Source: Streptomyces cirratus (GTDB taxonomy: Bacteria; Actinomycetota; Actinomycetes; Streptomycetales; Streptomycetaceae). From it: DNA of 64,000 nucleotides. Shown one piece after another: positions 1-10,056 of the stretch; positions within the stretch are counted from its first letter, which is position 1; every line of letters starts with the position of its first letter. Below the pieces are notes generated by a model, which was not told the origin of the DNA, did not search any database, and saw only the letters and a program-made list of their open reading frames with translations. Made by a program: the position numbers and the translations under genes. Location of the stretch: NCBI RefSeq assembly GCF_014650775.1, contig NZ_BMVP01000009.1:62001-126000 (forward strand), given 5' to 3'.

Positions 1-948
<948 letters not shown>

Positions 949-1102
949 CCATACGGGACGCCAGGCGCCCCGTCCCTCCTGCCCGTAGGTAAATGCTGCT
1001 GTGAGTAAAGACTGTTCTTCGGAATGTACCCCTGAATTGTCACCCGCGGCCTCGTGGGACGGCTGACAGACCCGTCTTCCCCTGGTCCAACGGCGGGAAG
1101 CG

Positions 1103-1149
1103 CCGCGAGGTTCCCCGGGGACCGCAGGTTTCCGCGAGGTTCCCCGGGG
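1103..1149. repeat. 18-bp direct repeat in the hpt-ftsH spacer
   Basis: The sequence CCGCGAGGTTCCCCGGGG occurs at 1103-1120 and exactly again at 1132-1149. Each copy ends in a small GC palindrome. It lies between the hpt stop and ftsH. Function unknown; it could be part of the ftsH control region or a slippage product. Confidence 0.6.
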
Positions 1150-1187
1150 GCGCGGGTACGGGGTTCACCGCACGGCCCGTGGGCCGG

Positions 1188-1748
1188 TCAGCCGCCGTAG
1201 ACGTGCGGGGCGAGCGTGCCGACGAACGGCAGGTTGCGGTACTTCTCCGCGTAGTCCAGGCCGTAGCCGACCACGAACTCGTTCGGGATGTCGAAGCCGA
1301 CCCAGCGGACGTCGATGGCGACCTTCGCGGCGTCGGGCTTGCGCAGCAGCGTGACGACCTCCAAGGAGGCCGGCTCGCGGGAGCCCAGGTTCGACAGCAG
1401 CCACGACAGCGTCAGGCCGGAGTCGATGATGTCCTCGACGATCAGGACGTGCTTGCCCTTGATGTCGGTGTCCAGGTCCTTGAGGATCCGCACGACGCCG
1501 GAAGACTGGGTCCCGGCGCCGTAGGAGGACACCGCCATCCAGTCCATGGTGAGGGGGGTGGACAAGGCGCGCGCCAGGTCCGCCATCACCATCACGGCGC
1601 CCTTGAGCACACCGACGATGAGCAGGTCCTTGCCCGCGTACTCCGCGTCGATCTTCGCGGCCAGCTCGGCCAGCTTCGCGTCGATCTCTTCCTTGGTGAT
1701 GAGCACCGACTGGAGGTCGTCGCCCATGTCCTTCTCGTCCACCCGCAT
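1188..1748 (-). CDS. hpt: Hypoxanthine phosphoribosyltransferase
   Basis: Salvages hypoxanthine and guanine to IMP/GMP using PRPP. The 186-residue protein is full length for the bacterial family. The PRPP-binding loop is VLIVEDIIDSGLTL (about 103-116), and the N-terminal half carries LLIVGVLKGAVMVMADLAR and the SSYGAGTQSSG loop. The ATG at 1748 is used; a GTG lies directly in front of it at 1751. Follows tilS on the same strand with a 66-bp gap, the usual tilS-hpt-ftsH order, and is probably co-transcribed with it. Confidence 0.96.
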   Translation of the reverse strand: MRVDEKDMGDDLQSVLITKEEIDAKLAELAAKIDAEYAGKDLLIVGVLKGAVMVMADLARALSTPLTMDWMAVSSYGAGTQSSGVVRILKDLDTDIKGKHVLIVEDIIDSGLTLSWLLSNLGSREPASLEVVTLLRKPDAAKVAIDVRWVGFDIPNEFVVGYGLDYAEKYRNLPFVGTLAPHVYGG

Positions 1749-1817
1749 CACTTTCGTCGTCGGCCGGGACTCCGGAGGTGGGTGCCCCCGGAGGACTCAG
1801 CCGCGTTTCAGCACCAA

Positions 1818-2840
1818 TCAGCCCTGCCGGATGACAAGTCTGCCACCCTGCCGCTGGGCCTCGACCCGGCCGGGCAGGTTGATGGCGCCCTGACCGCGCC
1901 ATCCGGTGATGAGTCGGTCGACTTCCTCGATGTGACGGGCGAAGAGCGAACCGGCGGGAGACCCGGCGGCGACCACGGCCCGGCGCAGGACCCGGCGGCG
2001 GACGGCCGGGGGCAGGGCGTACAGCTTCGCGCACTCCAGGCGGCCGTCCTCGTCGCGTACGCGGGTCTCCGCGTCGGCGGCCCAGGCGTCCAGGGCGTCG
2101 GCGTCGTCGCGGGACAGCTGGGCGGTACGGGCGAGCGCCTCGACGACGCCCTTGCCGAGCGCCTTCTCCAGGGCGGGCAGTCCCTCGTGGCGCAGCCGGG
2201 AGCGCGTGTAGGCGGGGTCGGCGTTGTGCGGGTCGTCCCAGACGGGGAGCGACTGGACCATGCAGGCCTTGCGGGCGGTCTGCCGGTCGATGTGGAGGAA
2301 CGGGCGCCGGTAGCGGTGGCTGCGGCCGGTGCCGCCGGACACTTCCGCCATGCCGGACAGCGAGCGGATGCCGGAGCCGCGGGCGAGGCCCAGCAGGACG
2401 GTTTCGGCTTGATCGTCACGCGTGTGGCCGAGCAGCACGGCGACGGCCCCGAGCCGGTCCGCGGCCTCGTCCAGGGCGGCGTAGCGGGCGTCACGGGCGG
2501 CGGCCTCGGGCCCGCCGTCGCGGCCGACGCGCACGGCGACGGACTCCACCGGGTCCAGGCGGAGCGCGGTCATGCGGGAGACGACCTCGGCGGCGCGCAG
2601 GTCGGAGCCGACCTGGAGGCCGTGGTCGACGGTGACCCCGCCGGCCCGTACACCGAGCTTGGGGGCCTCGAAGGAGAGGGCGGAGGCGAGCGCCATCGAG
2701 TCGGCGCCGCCCGAGCAGGCGACGAGGACGAGCGGCGCTGCGCCGTCCCGGTCGGTCGGGTCGTTCAGGTCGGTCAGGATGTCGTGGAGTACGCGGCGGA
2801 CCGCCAGGCGTATCGCCGCGACCGCAGGATGGGGACCCAT
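1818..2840 (-). CDS. tilS: tRNA(Ile)-lysidine synthase TilS
   Basis: Converts the wobble cytidine of tRNA-Ile(CAU) to lysidine with ATP and lysine, so that AUA is read as isoleucine. The 340-residue protein carries the PP-loop ACSGGADSMALA (residues 41-52) and a TilS substrate-binding region further on (RHEGLPALEKALG). The open frame extends upstream to 2978, but the ATG at 2840 (MGPHPAV) places the PP-loop at the usual distance from the N terminus. Forms a unit with hpt and ftsH downstream. Confidence 0.93.
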   Translation of the reverse strand: MGPHPAVAAIRLAVRRVLHDILTDLNDPTDRDGAAPLVLVACSGGADSMALASALSFEAPKLGVRAGGVTVDHGLQVGSDLRAAEVVSRMTALRLDPVESVAVRVGRDGGPEAAARDARYAALDEAADRLGAVAVLLGHTRDDQAETVLLGLARGSGIRSLSGMAEVSGGTGRSHRYRRPFLHIDRQTARKACMVQSLPVWDDPHNADPAYTRSRLRHEGLPALEKALGKGVVEALARTAQLSRDDADALDAWAADAETRVRDEDGRLECAKLYALPPAVRRRVLRRAVVAAGSPAGSLFARHIEEVDRLITGWRGQGAINLPGRVEAQRQGGRLVIRQG

Positions 2841-3133
2841 GTCCGGTGCCCTTCGTGGAGTTCTGATGCCTCGGAGGCGTGGAGGTGGTGCGCAGGGATG
2901 TCCTCGGTCCGCCCGGTATCGGTGGCAGCTCCCCGCGGGGAACCGCCCGTCATGCCGGCCGATCACTCCGGTTGTCACTCAGAGTGCGTCGATGGTGACA
3001 GAACCGAGCCGTTCCCTGAGCATCGCACGCCCTTCCACGGCTTACGGTCCCTCGGAAGGGTGATGCTGCTTCCCCCAACGAGACAACTTCACACCTGTCC
3101 GACGGGGGAACGCGCCCCGCGCCGCGCGCGCGT
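2841..3133. promoter_or_regulatory. tilS upstream region with inverted repeats
   Basis: This 293-bp gap between the metalloprotease stop and the tilS start should hold the tilS promoter. Visible symmetry: CACTC-A-GAGTG at 2976-2986, and an outer pair TGTCAC (2973-2978) and GTGACA (2995-3000). A regulator site is possible. No clear -10/-35 pair was identified. Confidence 0.25.
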
Positions 3134-4297
3134 TCACGCCCCTGCGCTCCCGTCGCGCCCCTCGCTCCCCTTGCGGTGGACGCGGGCCACCCAGTCCGCG
3201 GGCTTGGCGATCTCCGCCTTGGTGGGCAGGGTGTTCGGGGAGGTCCAGACGCGGTTGAAGCCCTCCATCCCGACCTGGCCGACGACGGCGCGGACGAACC
3301 GCTCGCCGTCCCGGTACTGGCGCATTTTCGCGTCGAGGCCCAGCACCTTGCGCAGCGCGGCGTCGAGGCGGCCCGCGCCGCTGGCCCGGCGCTGCTGGAA
3401 CTTCTCCCGGATCTCGGCCACCGAGGGCACCACCTCCGGGCCCACGCCGTCCATCACGAAGTCGGCGTGGCCCTCCAGCAGCGACATCACGGCGGTGAGC
3501 CGGGCCAGCACCTCCCGCTGCTCGGGGGTCTGCACCAGGTCGACCAGCGACCGGCCCTCGTCGCCCTGCTCGGAGTCGGGCCGCGCCCCGGCGAAGGACT
3601 GGGCGGCCTCGCGCAGGCGTTCCAGCACGGTCATCGGGTCCATCTCGGTGGCTCCGAGGAACGTCTGGATTTCGCCCTCCAGGTGGGCGCGCAGCCACGG
3701 GACGGCCGTGAACTGCGTACGGTGCGTCTCCTCGTGCAGGCAGACCCACAGCCGGAAGTCGTGCGGGTCGACCGCCAGCTCCCGCTCGACGTGCACGATG
3801 TTCGGGGCGACGAGCAGCAGCCGACCGCCGCCCCGGGCCGAGCCGGGCAGGTCGAGCGTCGCGGGCGCGAAGGTCTCGTACTGGCCGAGCACCCGGGAGG
3901 CCAGGAAGCTCAGCAGCATGCCCAGCTCGACGCCCGTGACCTTGCCGCCGACCGCGCCGAAGACGGTGCCGCCGGGGGAGTTGCCGCGGCGCTCGCGCAT
4001 CTTGCCGAGCAGCGGGGCCAGCAGCTCACGGAAGCCGGCCACGTTGGCCCTGACCCAGCCGGCCCGGTCGACGACCAGGACGGGGGTGTCGTGGACGGTG
4101 GTCCCCTCGGGCAGCGCGCCCATCATCCCGGTGAAGTCGCGCACGTGCCGTTCCGACGTCCTGGCGTGCCCGCGCAGCTCCGCCACCACGGCCCGGGCCT
4201 CGTCCCTGCTGACCTCCGGGCCGGGCCGGACCAGCCGCGTCGCGGTCGCCACCGCGAGGTTCCAGTCGACCATCTCCGCACCACCGATGCTCGTCAT
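3134..4297 (-). CDS. Zinc-dependent metalloprotease-like protein (DUF2342 / F420-associated family)
   Basis: Conserved actinobacterial protein of 387 residues, normal family length. The HExxH-type site lies within LHEETHRTQF (about residues 191-200), so zinc binding is expected. Physiological substrate unknown. No signal peptide or membrane segment is obvious, suggesting a cytosolic protein. The start MTSIGGAEMVDW is used; the second Met (4273) follows a GGUGCGGAG stretch and is an alternative. The neighbour dacB is upstream on the same strand. The family annotation is from knowledge of the motif; the hydrolytic role is inferred. Confidence 0.85.
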   Translation of the reverse strand: MTSIGGAEMVDWNLAVATATRLVRPGPEVSRDEARAVVAELRGHARTSERHVRDFTGMMGALPEGTTVHDTPVLVVDRAGWVRANVAGFRELLAPLLGKMRERRGNSPGGTVFGAVGGKVTGVELGMLLSFLASRVLGQYETFAPATLDLPGSARGGGRLLLVAPNIVHVERELAVDPHDFRLWVCLHEETHRTQFTAVPWLRAHLEGEIQTFLGATEMDPMTVLERLREAAQSFAGARPDSEQGDEGRSLVDLVQTPEQREVLARLTAVMSLLEGHADFVMDGVGPEVVPSVAEIREKFQQRRASGAGRLDAALRKVLGLDAKMRQYRDGERFVRAVVGQVGMEGFNRVWTSPNTLPTKAEIAKPADWVARVHRKGSEGRDGSAGA

Positions 4298-4379
4298 GCG
4301 TCAACCGTACGTGGACCAGGCCGTCCGCGGGATCCCCCCGGCCCCGGCCGGCCCGGGCACGGGAGGTGGCCGGCTCAGG

Positions 4380-5834
4380 CTAGGAGGTGGCCGCCACCGC
4401 GGCCGCCAGCCTGTCCAGGCCGCGCTCCGCGGTCGGGCCGTCGGGGCCGTTCGCGCTCAGGAACGCGAAGGCCACCAGCCGCCCCGAGGGGGCCACGACG
4501 GTCCCGGCCAGGGCGTTCACGCCGTACAGGGTGCCCGTCTTGGCCCTGACCAGTCCGGCGGCCGGGGAGCCGCCGGAGTTGCGGGTGCGCAGGGTGCCGG
4601 TGAACCCGGCGACCGGGAGGCCGGTCAGGACCGGTCGCAGCTCGGGCCGCTTGGGGTCGCCGGCCCGGACGAGGAGGCCGGTGAGCAGGCCGCTGCTGAC
4701 CCTGTCGGCACGGTTGAGGCCGCTGCCGTCGGCGAAGCGCGCGCCGGCGGTGTCGACGCCGAGGGAGGCGAGCCTCGCGGTCACCGCCTTCTCGGCGCCC
4801 TCGAAGCTCGCGGGCTGGCCGGAGGCGATGGCCGTCTGGCGGGCCAGGGCCTCGGCGATGTCGTTGTCGCTGTTGGTCAGCATCCGCTCGACGAGGCCGC
4901 CGAGCGGGGTGGACAAGGTGGTGGCCAGCGGCTGGGCGCCCGCGGGCGCCTTGGCTCTCGCGGGGTCGGCGGTGACCTTGATGCCGCGTTCCTTCAGCAG
5001 GGCGGCGAAGGCGCGTGCGGCGTCCTCGGCGGGCTGCCTGCTGCGCTCCACGGCGCCCGAGGGCGTCTCGCCGGGCCTGCCCTCGTCGGCCATGAGGGCG
5101 GTGACGGGGGCGAGGTTGTCGTTCTCGCCGATCGGGTGGCGCACCGGGCCGCTGTAGAGGGAGTCGTCGTAGCCCAGGGTCACGGAGTCGGTGCCGGCGG
5201 CCTTGAGCGCCTGGGCGGTGTCCGCGGCGAGCGCGACGAGGCTGCCGCCGGACCCCGCGGGGGCCTTCTTCATCGCGGTGAGCGAGGGGTCACCGCCGCC
5301 GACCAGGACGACCTGTCCGGGCTCCGCCCCGGGGACCACCGTGGTGCGGATCCGGTACTCGGGCCCCAGGGCGGCCAGGGCGGCCGAAGCGGTGGCGATC
5401 TTGACGGTGGAGGCGGGCGTCATGGCTTCGCGCGACCCGGACTCGTACAGCACCTCGCCGGTCGCCGCGTCCACGACGGAGGCGCTACGGGCGCTGCCCA
5501 GGGCGGGATCGGCCAGCAGGGGCTCCAGCGCGGCCGCCAAGGCGGCGGAATCGGGCGCCGCGGCCTTGCGGAGGGCGCCGGGGCCGATCGCGGTGAGCAC
5601 CCCGGGCGCGCTCGGCGCGGCCTGCGGAAGCGACCCCGCCGCGTGATCTGCGCCACCCGTGGGGCTCCAGGAGGCGGCTGTGTCCCGCTCGGCCTTACGC
5701 TGGCCGGAGTCCCACGGACCCGCGGCGGTAACCGTCACGGCCGACAGGGCAAGGCCGGCGACGGCCGACCCCGCGATGAGCTGCCACGTCTTGACCGGAG
5801 GCACCTCGGACCAGCCCCTTTCGCGATCACACAT
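4380..5834 (-). CDS. dacB: D-alanyl-D-alanine carboxypeptidase/endopeptidase (PBP4, peptidase S13)
   Basis: Low-molecular-mass class C penicillin-binding protein that trims or cleaves peptidoglycan peptides outside the membrane. A signal or anchor segment follows KTWQLIAGSAVAGLALS. The three catalytic motifs are present: SxxK as STVK in TPASTVKIATAS, SxN as SDN in LTNSDNDIAEAL, and KTG in VRAKTGTLYG. Length (484 residues) fits the family. The ATG at 5834 is used; a GTG at 5849 is in frame and neither has a good ribosome site. Lies divergently from ppa, with about 160 bp between the two starts. Confidence 0.93.
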   Translation of the reverse strand: MCDRERGWSEVPPVKTWQLIAGSAVAGLALSAVTVTAAGPWDSGQRKAERDTAASWSPTGGADHAAGSLPQAAPSAPGVLTAIGPGALRKAAAPDSAALAAALEPLLADPALGSARSASVVDAATGEVLYESGSREAMTPASTVKIATASAALAALGPEYRIRTTVVPGAEPGQVVLVGGGDPSLTAMKKAPAGSGGSLVALAADTAQALKAAGTDSVTLGYDDSLYSGPVRHPIGENDNLAPVTALMADEGRPGETPSGAVERSRQPAEDAARAFAALLKERGIKVTADPARAKAPAGAQPLATTLSTPLGGLVERMLTNSDNDIAEALARQTAIASGQPASFEGAEKAVTARLASLGVDTAGARFADGSGLNRADRVSSGLLTGLLVRAGDPKRPELRPVLTGLPVAGFTGTLRTRNSGGSPAAGLVRAKTGTLYGVNALAGTVVAPSGRLVAFAFLSANGPDGPTAERGLDRLAAAVAATS

Positions 5835-5994
5835 ATGCGTGAGGGACACTTAACCATTGCGTCTTGCCGCGAGCATGGCACCCCACCCGGTTGGGGGCAC
5901 CTCCCAGCGGTAGCTGGGGGAGGCTGAGCCGAACGGGCGCGCAGTTGAATAAATGCAGTCTCGAAGCATGAAGCTGATCATGGAGGAGCAGGAC

Positions 5995-6489
5995 GTGGAG
6001 TTCGACGTCACCATCGAGATCCCCAAGGGTTCGCGGAACAAGTACGAGGTGGACCACGAGACCGGCCGGATCCGTCTGGACCGTCGCCTGTTCACCTCCA
6101 CCAGCTACCCGGCCGACTACGGCTTCGTCGAGAACACCCTGGGTGAGGACGGCGACCCGCTGGACGCCCTGGTCATCCTGGACGAGCCGACCTTCCCGGG
6201 CTGCCTGATCAAGTGCCGCGCGATCGGCATGTTCCGCATGACGGACGAGGCGGGCGGCGACGACAAGCTGCTGTGCGTGCCGGCCTCCGACCCGCGCGTG
6301 GAGCACCTGCGCGACATCCACCACGTCTCCGAGTTCGACCGCCTGGAGATCCAGCACTTCTTCGAGGTCTACAAGGACCTGGAGCCGGGCAAGTCGGTCG
6401 AGGGCGCCAACTGGGTGGGCCGCGCCGAGGCCGAGGCCGAGATCGAGGCCTCGTACAAGCGCCTCGAGGCCCAGGGCGGCCACCACTGA
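5995..6489 (+). CDS. ppa: Inorganic pyrophosphatase
   Basis: Hydrolyses cytosolic pyrophosphate and so pulls biosynthetic reactions forward. The 164-residue family I enzyme shows the metal-binding signature DGDPLDALV (about 50-58) and conserved IPKGSRNKYE near the N terminus. In-frame ATGs at 5953, 5968 and 5980 are open upstream, but the GTG at 5995 is preferred: it follows GGAGGA with a 7-nt spacer and gives the family N terminus MEFDVTIEIPKG. A strong terminator follows. A second, membrane-bound pyrophosphatase (hppA) is encoded at 46-48 kb. Confidence 0.96.
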   Translation: MEFDVTIEIPKGSRNKYEVDHETGRIRLDRRLFTSTSYPADYGFVENTLGEDGDPLDALVILDEPTFPGCLIKCRAIGMFRMTDEAGGDDKLLCVPASDPRVEHLRDIHHVSEFDRLEIQHFFEVYKDLEPGKSVEGANWVGRAEAEAEIEASYKRLEAQGGHH

Positions 6490-6543
6490 GCCTCGTGCTC
6501 GGACGTGGGTGAGCGGGACGTCCCGCCGCCCCTGTGACACCGA

Positions 6544-6575
6544 GGGCGGTACCCCCTTCAAGGGGGGTGCCGCCC
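6544..6575 (+). terminator. Rho-independent-type terminator after ppa
   Basis: A GC-rich hairpin pairs GGGCGG-t-ACCCCCTT with AAGGGGGGT-g-CCGCCC across a very small loop, followed by GTTGTCGTTT. It sits 55 bp after the ppa stop and ahead of the next gene. Confidence 0.7.
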
Positions 6576-6697
6576 GTTGTCGTTTCCACGTTCGGGGCCG
6601 GTCCGGCCCCCAGCCGGCCCCCCGGGGGTTCCGCTTTCGCCGGGGAGGCAACGATTCCGCATACTGGTACCGCTGGTGATCGTTGACTGGAGGACGC

Positions 6698-8338
6698 GTG
6701 GCGGAGGCCGACGGGGCAGAGGACAAGAAGCCCACGTCCGACGAGGCGCACAGCGCCTTCGCCCGGCCGGCCGGGACGGCCCCCGACGCGCCGGAGGAGG
6801 ACCAGCCGACCTCGGAGTTCGCCGTCCCCGACGGCATGGCCGCACAGTCCGCCGAGCCCGAGGGTTCCGCTTTCGCGCCCCCGGCCACCTACAGCGCCCA
6901 GCACTCCCCGCCCGCGTACACCCCCGGCCAGGGCTTCCCCGTGGCGGGCATGACGCAGTCCCCGTGGCAGGACCGCATGCGCACCATGCTGCGCATGCCG
7001 GTCGACGTCCGGCCCGTCCCCGAGCAGGTGCAGAAGCAGAGCGAGGCCGGGCCCGCCGTGGGTCGCGTACTCGACCTCACGCTACGCATCGGCGAGCTGC
7101 TCCTCGCGGGCGGCGAGGGGGCCGAGGACGTCGAGGCCGCCATGTTCGCCGTGGCCCGCAGCTACGGGCTGGACCGCTGCGAGCCCACGGTCACCTTCAC
7201 CCTGCTGTCGATCACCCACCAGCCCTCCCTGGTGGACGACCCGGTCTCGGCGAGCCGGACCGTACGCCGCCGGGGCACCGACTACACCCGGCTCGCGGCC
7301 GTCTACCGGCTGGTGGACGACATCAGCGCCCACGAGATCGACGTCTCGTTGGAGGAGGCCTACCGGCGCCTCGCGGAGATCCGGCGCAACCGGCACCCGT
7401 ACCCCGGCTGGGTGCTCACGGCCGCCGCCGGGCTGCTCGCCGGGGCCGCCTCCACCCTGGTCGGCGGTGGGGCGTTCGTCTTCCTCGCCGCCGCCATCGG
7501 CGCGGTCCTCGGCGACCGGCTGGCCTGGCTCTGCGCCGGGCGCGGGCTGCCGGAGTTCTACCAGTTCGTGGTGGCCGCGATGCCTCCCGCCGCGATCGGC
7601 GTGGCGCTCAAGCTGGCCGACATAGACGTGCGCGCCTCCGCGGTGATCACCGGTGGGCTGTTCGCGCTGCTGCCCGGGCGGGCCCTGGTCGCGGCCGTGC
7701 AGGACGGCCTGACCGGCTTCTACATCACCGCCTCCGCCCGGCTGCTGGAGGTCATGTACCTCTTCATCGGCATCATCATGGGCGTGCTGGTGGTGCTGTA
7801 CGTCGGGCTCCAGCTGCACGCGAAGCCCAATCCGGACGAGGTGCTGCTGATCACGGAGCGGCCGCTGATCCAGATCGCGGCTTCGATGGTGCTGGTGTTC
7901 ACCTTCGCGATCCTGCTCCAGCAGGAACGTTCCACCGTGGGGATCGTGACCTTGAACGGCGGAGTCGCCTGGGTGACGTTCGGCGCCCTGCACTACGCGG
8001 GCGGCATCCCCCCGGTGCCGTCGACGGCCATCGCGGCCGGACTGGTCGGCCTCTTCGGACAGCTCTTCTCCCGCTACCGCTTCGCCTCCGCACTGCCCTA
8101 CACGACGGCGGCGATCGGCCCGCTGCTGCCGGGCTCGGCGACGTACTACGGGCTGCTGCTGATCGCCGAGAACCGGCTGAGCGAAGGCCTCGCCTCGCTC
8201 GTGAACGCCGCCGCCATCGCCCTGGCCATCGCGATCGGCGTGAACCTGGGGTCCGAGACCTCGCGGCTGTTCATGCGCATCCCGGGAGCCGCGAGCGCGG
8301 CCACCCGCAGGGCGGCGAAGCGCACCCGCGGCTTCTGA
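6698..8338 (+). CDS. Threonine/serine exporter family membrane protein (ThrE type)
   Basis: Predicted amino-acid exporter in the cytoplasmic membrane. The first ~125 residues are acidic and Pro/Ala rich, probably disordered. Residues about 130-260 form the N-terminal ThrE domain (LTLRIGELLLAGGEGAEDVE), then ten or so hydrophobic segments follow, beginning with GWVLTAAAGLLAGAAS. The GTG at 6698 is used because GGAGGA stands 6 nt before it; the frame is open to a TTG at 6683. Length 546. Substrate specificity cannot be read from sequence. Confidence 0.88.
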   Translation: MAEADGAEDKKPTSDEAHSAFARPAGTAPDAPEEDQPTSEFAVPDGMAAQSAEPEGSAFAPPATYSAQHSPPAYTPGQGFPVAGMTQSPWQDRMRTMLRMPVDVRPVPEQVQKQSEAGPAVGRVLDLTLRIGELLLAGGEGAEDVEAAMFAVARSYGLDRCEPTVTFTLLSITHQPSLVDDPVSASRTVRRRGTDYTRLAAVYRLVDDISAHEIDVSLEEAYRRLAEIRRNRHPYPGWVLTAAAGLLAGAASTLVGGGAFVFLAAAIGAVLGDRLAWLCAGRGLPEFYQFVVAAMPPAAIGVALKLADIDVRASAVITGGLFALLPGRALVAAVQDGLTGFYITASARLLEVMYLFIGIIMGVLVVLYVGLQLHAKPNPDEVLLITERPLIQIAASMVLVFTFAILLQQERSTVGIVTLNGGVAWVTFGALHYAGGIPPVPSTAIAAGLVGLFGQLFSRYRFASALPYTTAAIGPLLPGSATYYGLLLIAENRLSEGLASLVNAAAIALAIAIGVNLGSETSRLFMRIPGAASAATRRAAKRTRGF

Positions 8339-8351
8339 CGCCCCCGCCGCA

Positions 8352-8395
8352 CGCGACGGCGCCCCGGAGGCCGTACCCTCCGGGGCGCCGTCGCG
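8352..8395. terminator. Bidirectional terminator hairpin between convergent genes
   Basis: Perfect 19-bp inverted repeat (8352-8370 with 8377-8395) around the 6-nt loop CCGTAC. It sits between the stop of the ThrE-type gene and the stop of the DedA gene, which run towards each other. Imperfect pairing continues outside the arms. Confidence 0.85.
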
Positions 8396-8406
8396 CGTGC
8401 GCGGTG

Positions 8407-9111
8407 TCAGCGCTTGGCGTGGCGGCCGCGGCCGGAGGCCTGGGGCTCGGCCGTGCGCTGGCGGCCCACCGCGGCGGGGGCCTCGGCGGGGGCGGCCTTG
8501 CGCTGCTTGCGCGCCTTGAGCACCTCGAAGACCACCGGGATCACCGAGATGAGGACGATGCCGATGAAGATCGTCTCGATGTTGTTCTTGATGATCTCGA
8601 ACTGGCCCAGGTTGTAACCGAGCACGGTCACGCCCGCGCCCCAGCCGATACCGCCGATGACGTTGAACACCAGGAAGGTGCGGTACTTCATCGCGCCCGC
8701 GCCCGCGACCATCGGGGCGAACGTACGGATGATCGGCACGAAACGGGCGAGCACGATGGCCTTGGGGCCGTGCTTGTCCATGAACTCGTGCGCCGAGTCG
8801 AGGTTCTCCTGCTTGAACAGCCTGGAGTCGGGCCGGCTGAACAGCTTGGGGCCGAAGAACTTGCCGATCAGGTAACCCACCTGGTCACCGAGGACCGCGG
8901 CCGCCACGATCAACGTGCAGACCAGCCACAACGGCTTGTCGATGTCACCGCTCGCGGTGAACAGGCCCGCCGTGAACAGCAGGGAGTCGCCGGGCAGGAA
9001 CGCGAAGAGACCCGATTCCGCGAAGACGATGGCCAGGGTGCCGATCAGGCCGAACTGCCCGATCAGGTACTCCGGGGACAGCCACTCAGGGCCGAGCGCA
9101 AGCGTGTACAC
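8407..9111 (-). CDS. DedA family membrane protein
   Basis: SNARE-associated/DedA (VTT) fold membrane protein; family members flip lipids such as undecaprenyl phosphate and support membrane homeostasis. The 234-residue protein shows the conserved FAESGLFAFLPGDSLLF segment near the N terminus, the LVVARFVPIIRTFAP-like segment (LARFVPIIRTFAPMVAGAG), GGIGWGAGVTVLGY, and a basic C-terminal tail. Start is GTG at 9111 behind AGGAGA with a long spacer. Monocistronic, convergent with the upstream exporter gene. Confidence 0.92.
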   Translation of the reverse strand: MYTLALGPEWLSPEYLIGQFGLIGTLAIVFAESGLFAFLPGDSLLFTAGLFTASGDIDKPLWLVCTLIVAAAVLGDQVGYLIGKFFGPKLFSRPDSRLFKQENLDSAHEFMDKHGPKAIVLARFVPIIRTFAPMVAGAGAMKYRTFLVFNVIGGIGWGAGVTVLGYNLGQFEIIKNNIETIFIGIVLISVIPVVFEVLKARKQRKAAPAEAPAAVGRQRTAEPQASGRGRHAKR

Positions 9112-9160
9112 GAGTTCCGGGCTCTCCTGGATCGGGGGACGTCCGCTGCGCGGCGCGCGG

Positions 9161-9189
9161 CACGGGTGGTTTCCACCACGGGTGGTTTC
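9161..9189 (-). promoter_or_regulatory. Paired 13-bp direct repeat upstream of the DedA gene
   Basis: CACGGGTGGTTTC occurs at 9161-9173 and 9177-9189, period 16, 50-80 bp upstream of the DedA start. The overlap also makes a GGTGG-TTT-CCACC palindrome. A regulator binding site is a reasonable guess; no known operator was recognised. Confidence 0.4.
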
Positions 9190-9265
9190 AATTATGAACG
9201 CACACCGCCCCCACCGGGTTCCAGGGACCGGGAGGGGCGGTACGGGAGACAGCGCGCGGTTCGCG

Positions 9266-10024
9266 TCACACGGCGCGGACCGCGTTGGCCAGGATCGCGT
9301 CCCGCAGGTGCTCCGCGAGCCCGGGCCTCATGGAGTCGTAGAACGCCTTGAAACGCTCGTCCGTGACGTACATCTCGCCCAGGCAGGTGTGCATCTCGTA
9401 CGCGCAGTCGTAGAACCACGTCGAGATGTGCTGCCGGTGCTCCTCGGCCATGGCCATGGCCCGTTCGCCGTCGGGTGCCTCTGCGGCTTCCATCAGGGCC
9501 GCGTAGCGGGCACCCCAGTCGGCGGCCTCGGCCTGCATCCGCTTCCAGTCGTCCTTCGTGTACGAGGCCGCCCGGCGCTGTGACTCCCGGTAGGTCTCGG
9601 TGGCGCCCCAGCGCTGCTCGGCCTCCTGCGCGTACTGCTCCGGGTCCTTGTCCCCGAAGACCTCGAACCTCTCCTCGGGCGTGAGGTTGATTCCCATTTG
9701 GTGCGCCTCCATGGCGTGCTCAACGGCCTTGGCCATCCGCTGGAGCCGGTCGATCCGGTCGGACAGGAGGGCGTGCTGCCGGCGCAGGTGCTCCCTCGGG
9801 TCCGATTCCGGGTCGTCCAGCAGGACCGCGACCTCTTCGAGCGGGAAGCCGAGCTCCCGGTAGAACAGGATCCGCTGCAGCCGGTCGAGGTCGGCGTCGT
9901 CGTACCGCCGGTGTCCCGCCCGGCTGCGCCCGCTCGGGCTGAGCAGGCCGATCTCGTCGTAGTGGTGCAGCGTGCGCACCGTCACCCCGGCGAAACCGGC
10001 GACCTGGCCCACGGAGTAGCCCAT
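9266..10024 (-). CDS. tipA: MerR-family thiopeptide-responsive regulator TipA (TipAL form)
   Basis: Transcription factor that autoactivates its own promoter when thiopeptide antibiotics such as thiostrepton bind. The 252 residues comprise an N-terminal MerR winged helix (YSVGQVAGFAGVTVRTLHHY), a coiled coil (about 76-107), and the TipAS drug-binding domain. The segment DCAYEMHTCLGEMYV contains Cys207 and Cys214; the latter matches the residue known to bond covalently to thiostrepton in TipAL. Met110 (base 9697) has its own GGAGG ribosome site 8 nt upstream, so the short TipAS form should also be made. The autoregulatory promoter is intact. Confidence 0.96.
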   Translation of the reverse strand: MGYSVGQVAGFAGVTVRTLHHYDEIGLLSPSGRSRAGHRRYDDADLDRLQRILFYRELGFPLEEVAVLLDDPESDPREHLRRQHALLSDRIDRLQRMAKAVEHAMEAHQMGINLTPEERFEVFGDKDPEQYAQEAEQRWGATETYRESQRRAASYTKDDWKRMQAEAADWGARYAALMEAAEAPDGERAMAMAEEHRQHISTWFYDCAYEMHTCLGEMYVTDERFKAFYDSMRPGLAEHLRDAILANAVRAV

Positions 10025-10056
10025 TGCTTCCGCTCCTCTGGTTGGGTACGCCCTTC

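Noticed and set aside
1179..5927. Plus-strand open frame of 1582 codons
   Set aside because: It is antisense to hpt, tilS, the metalloprotease gene and dacB. Long antisense frames are normal in very high-GC DNA, and its translation shows no domain.
5953..5994. Upstream ATG starts for ppa
   Set aside because: The GTG at 5995 has a strong GGAGGA site at proper spacing and gives the family N terminus; the ATGs have none.
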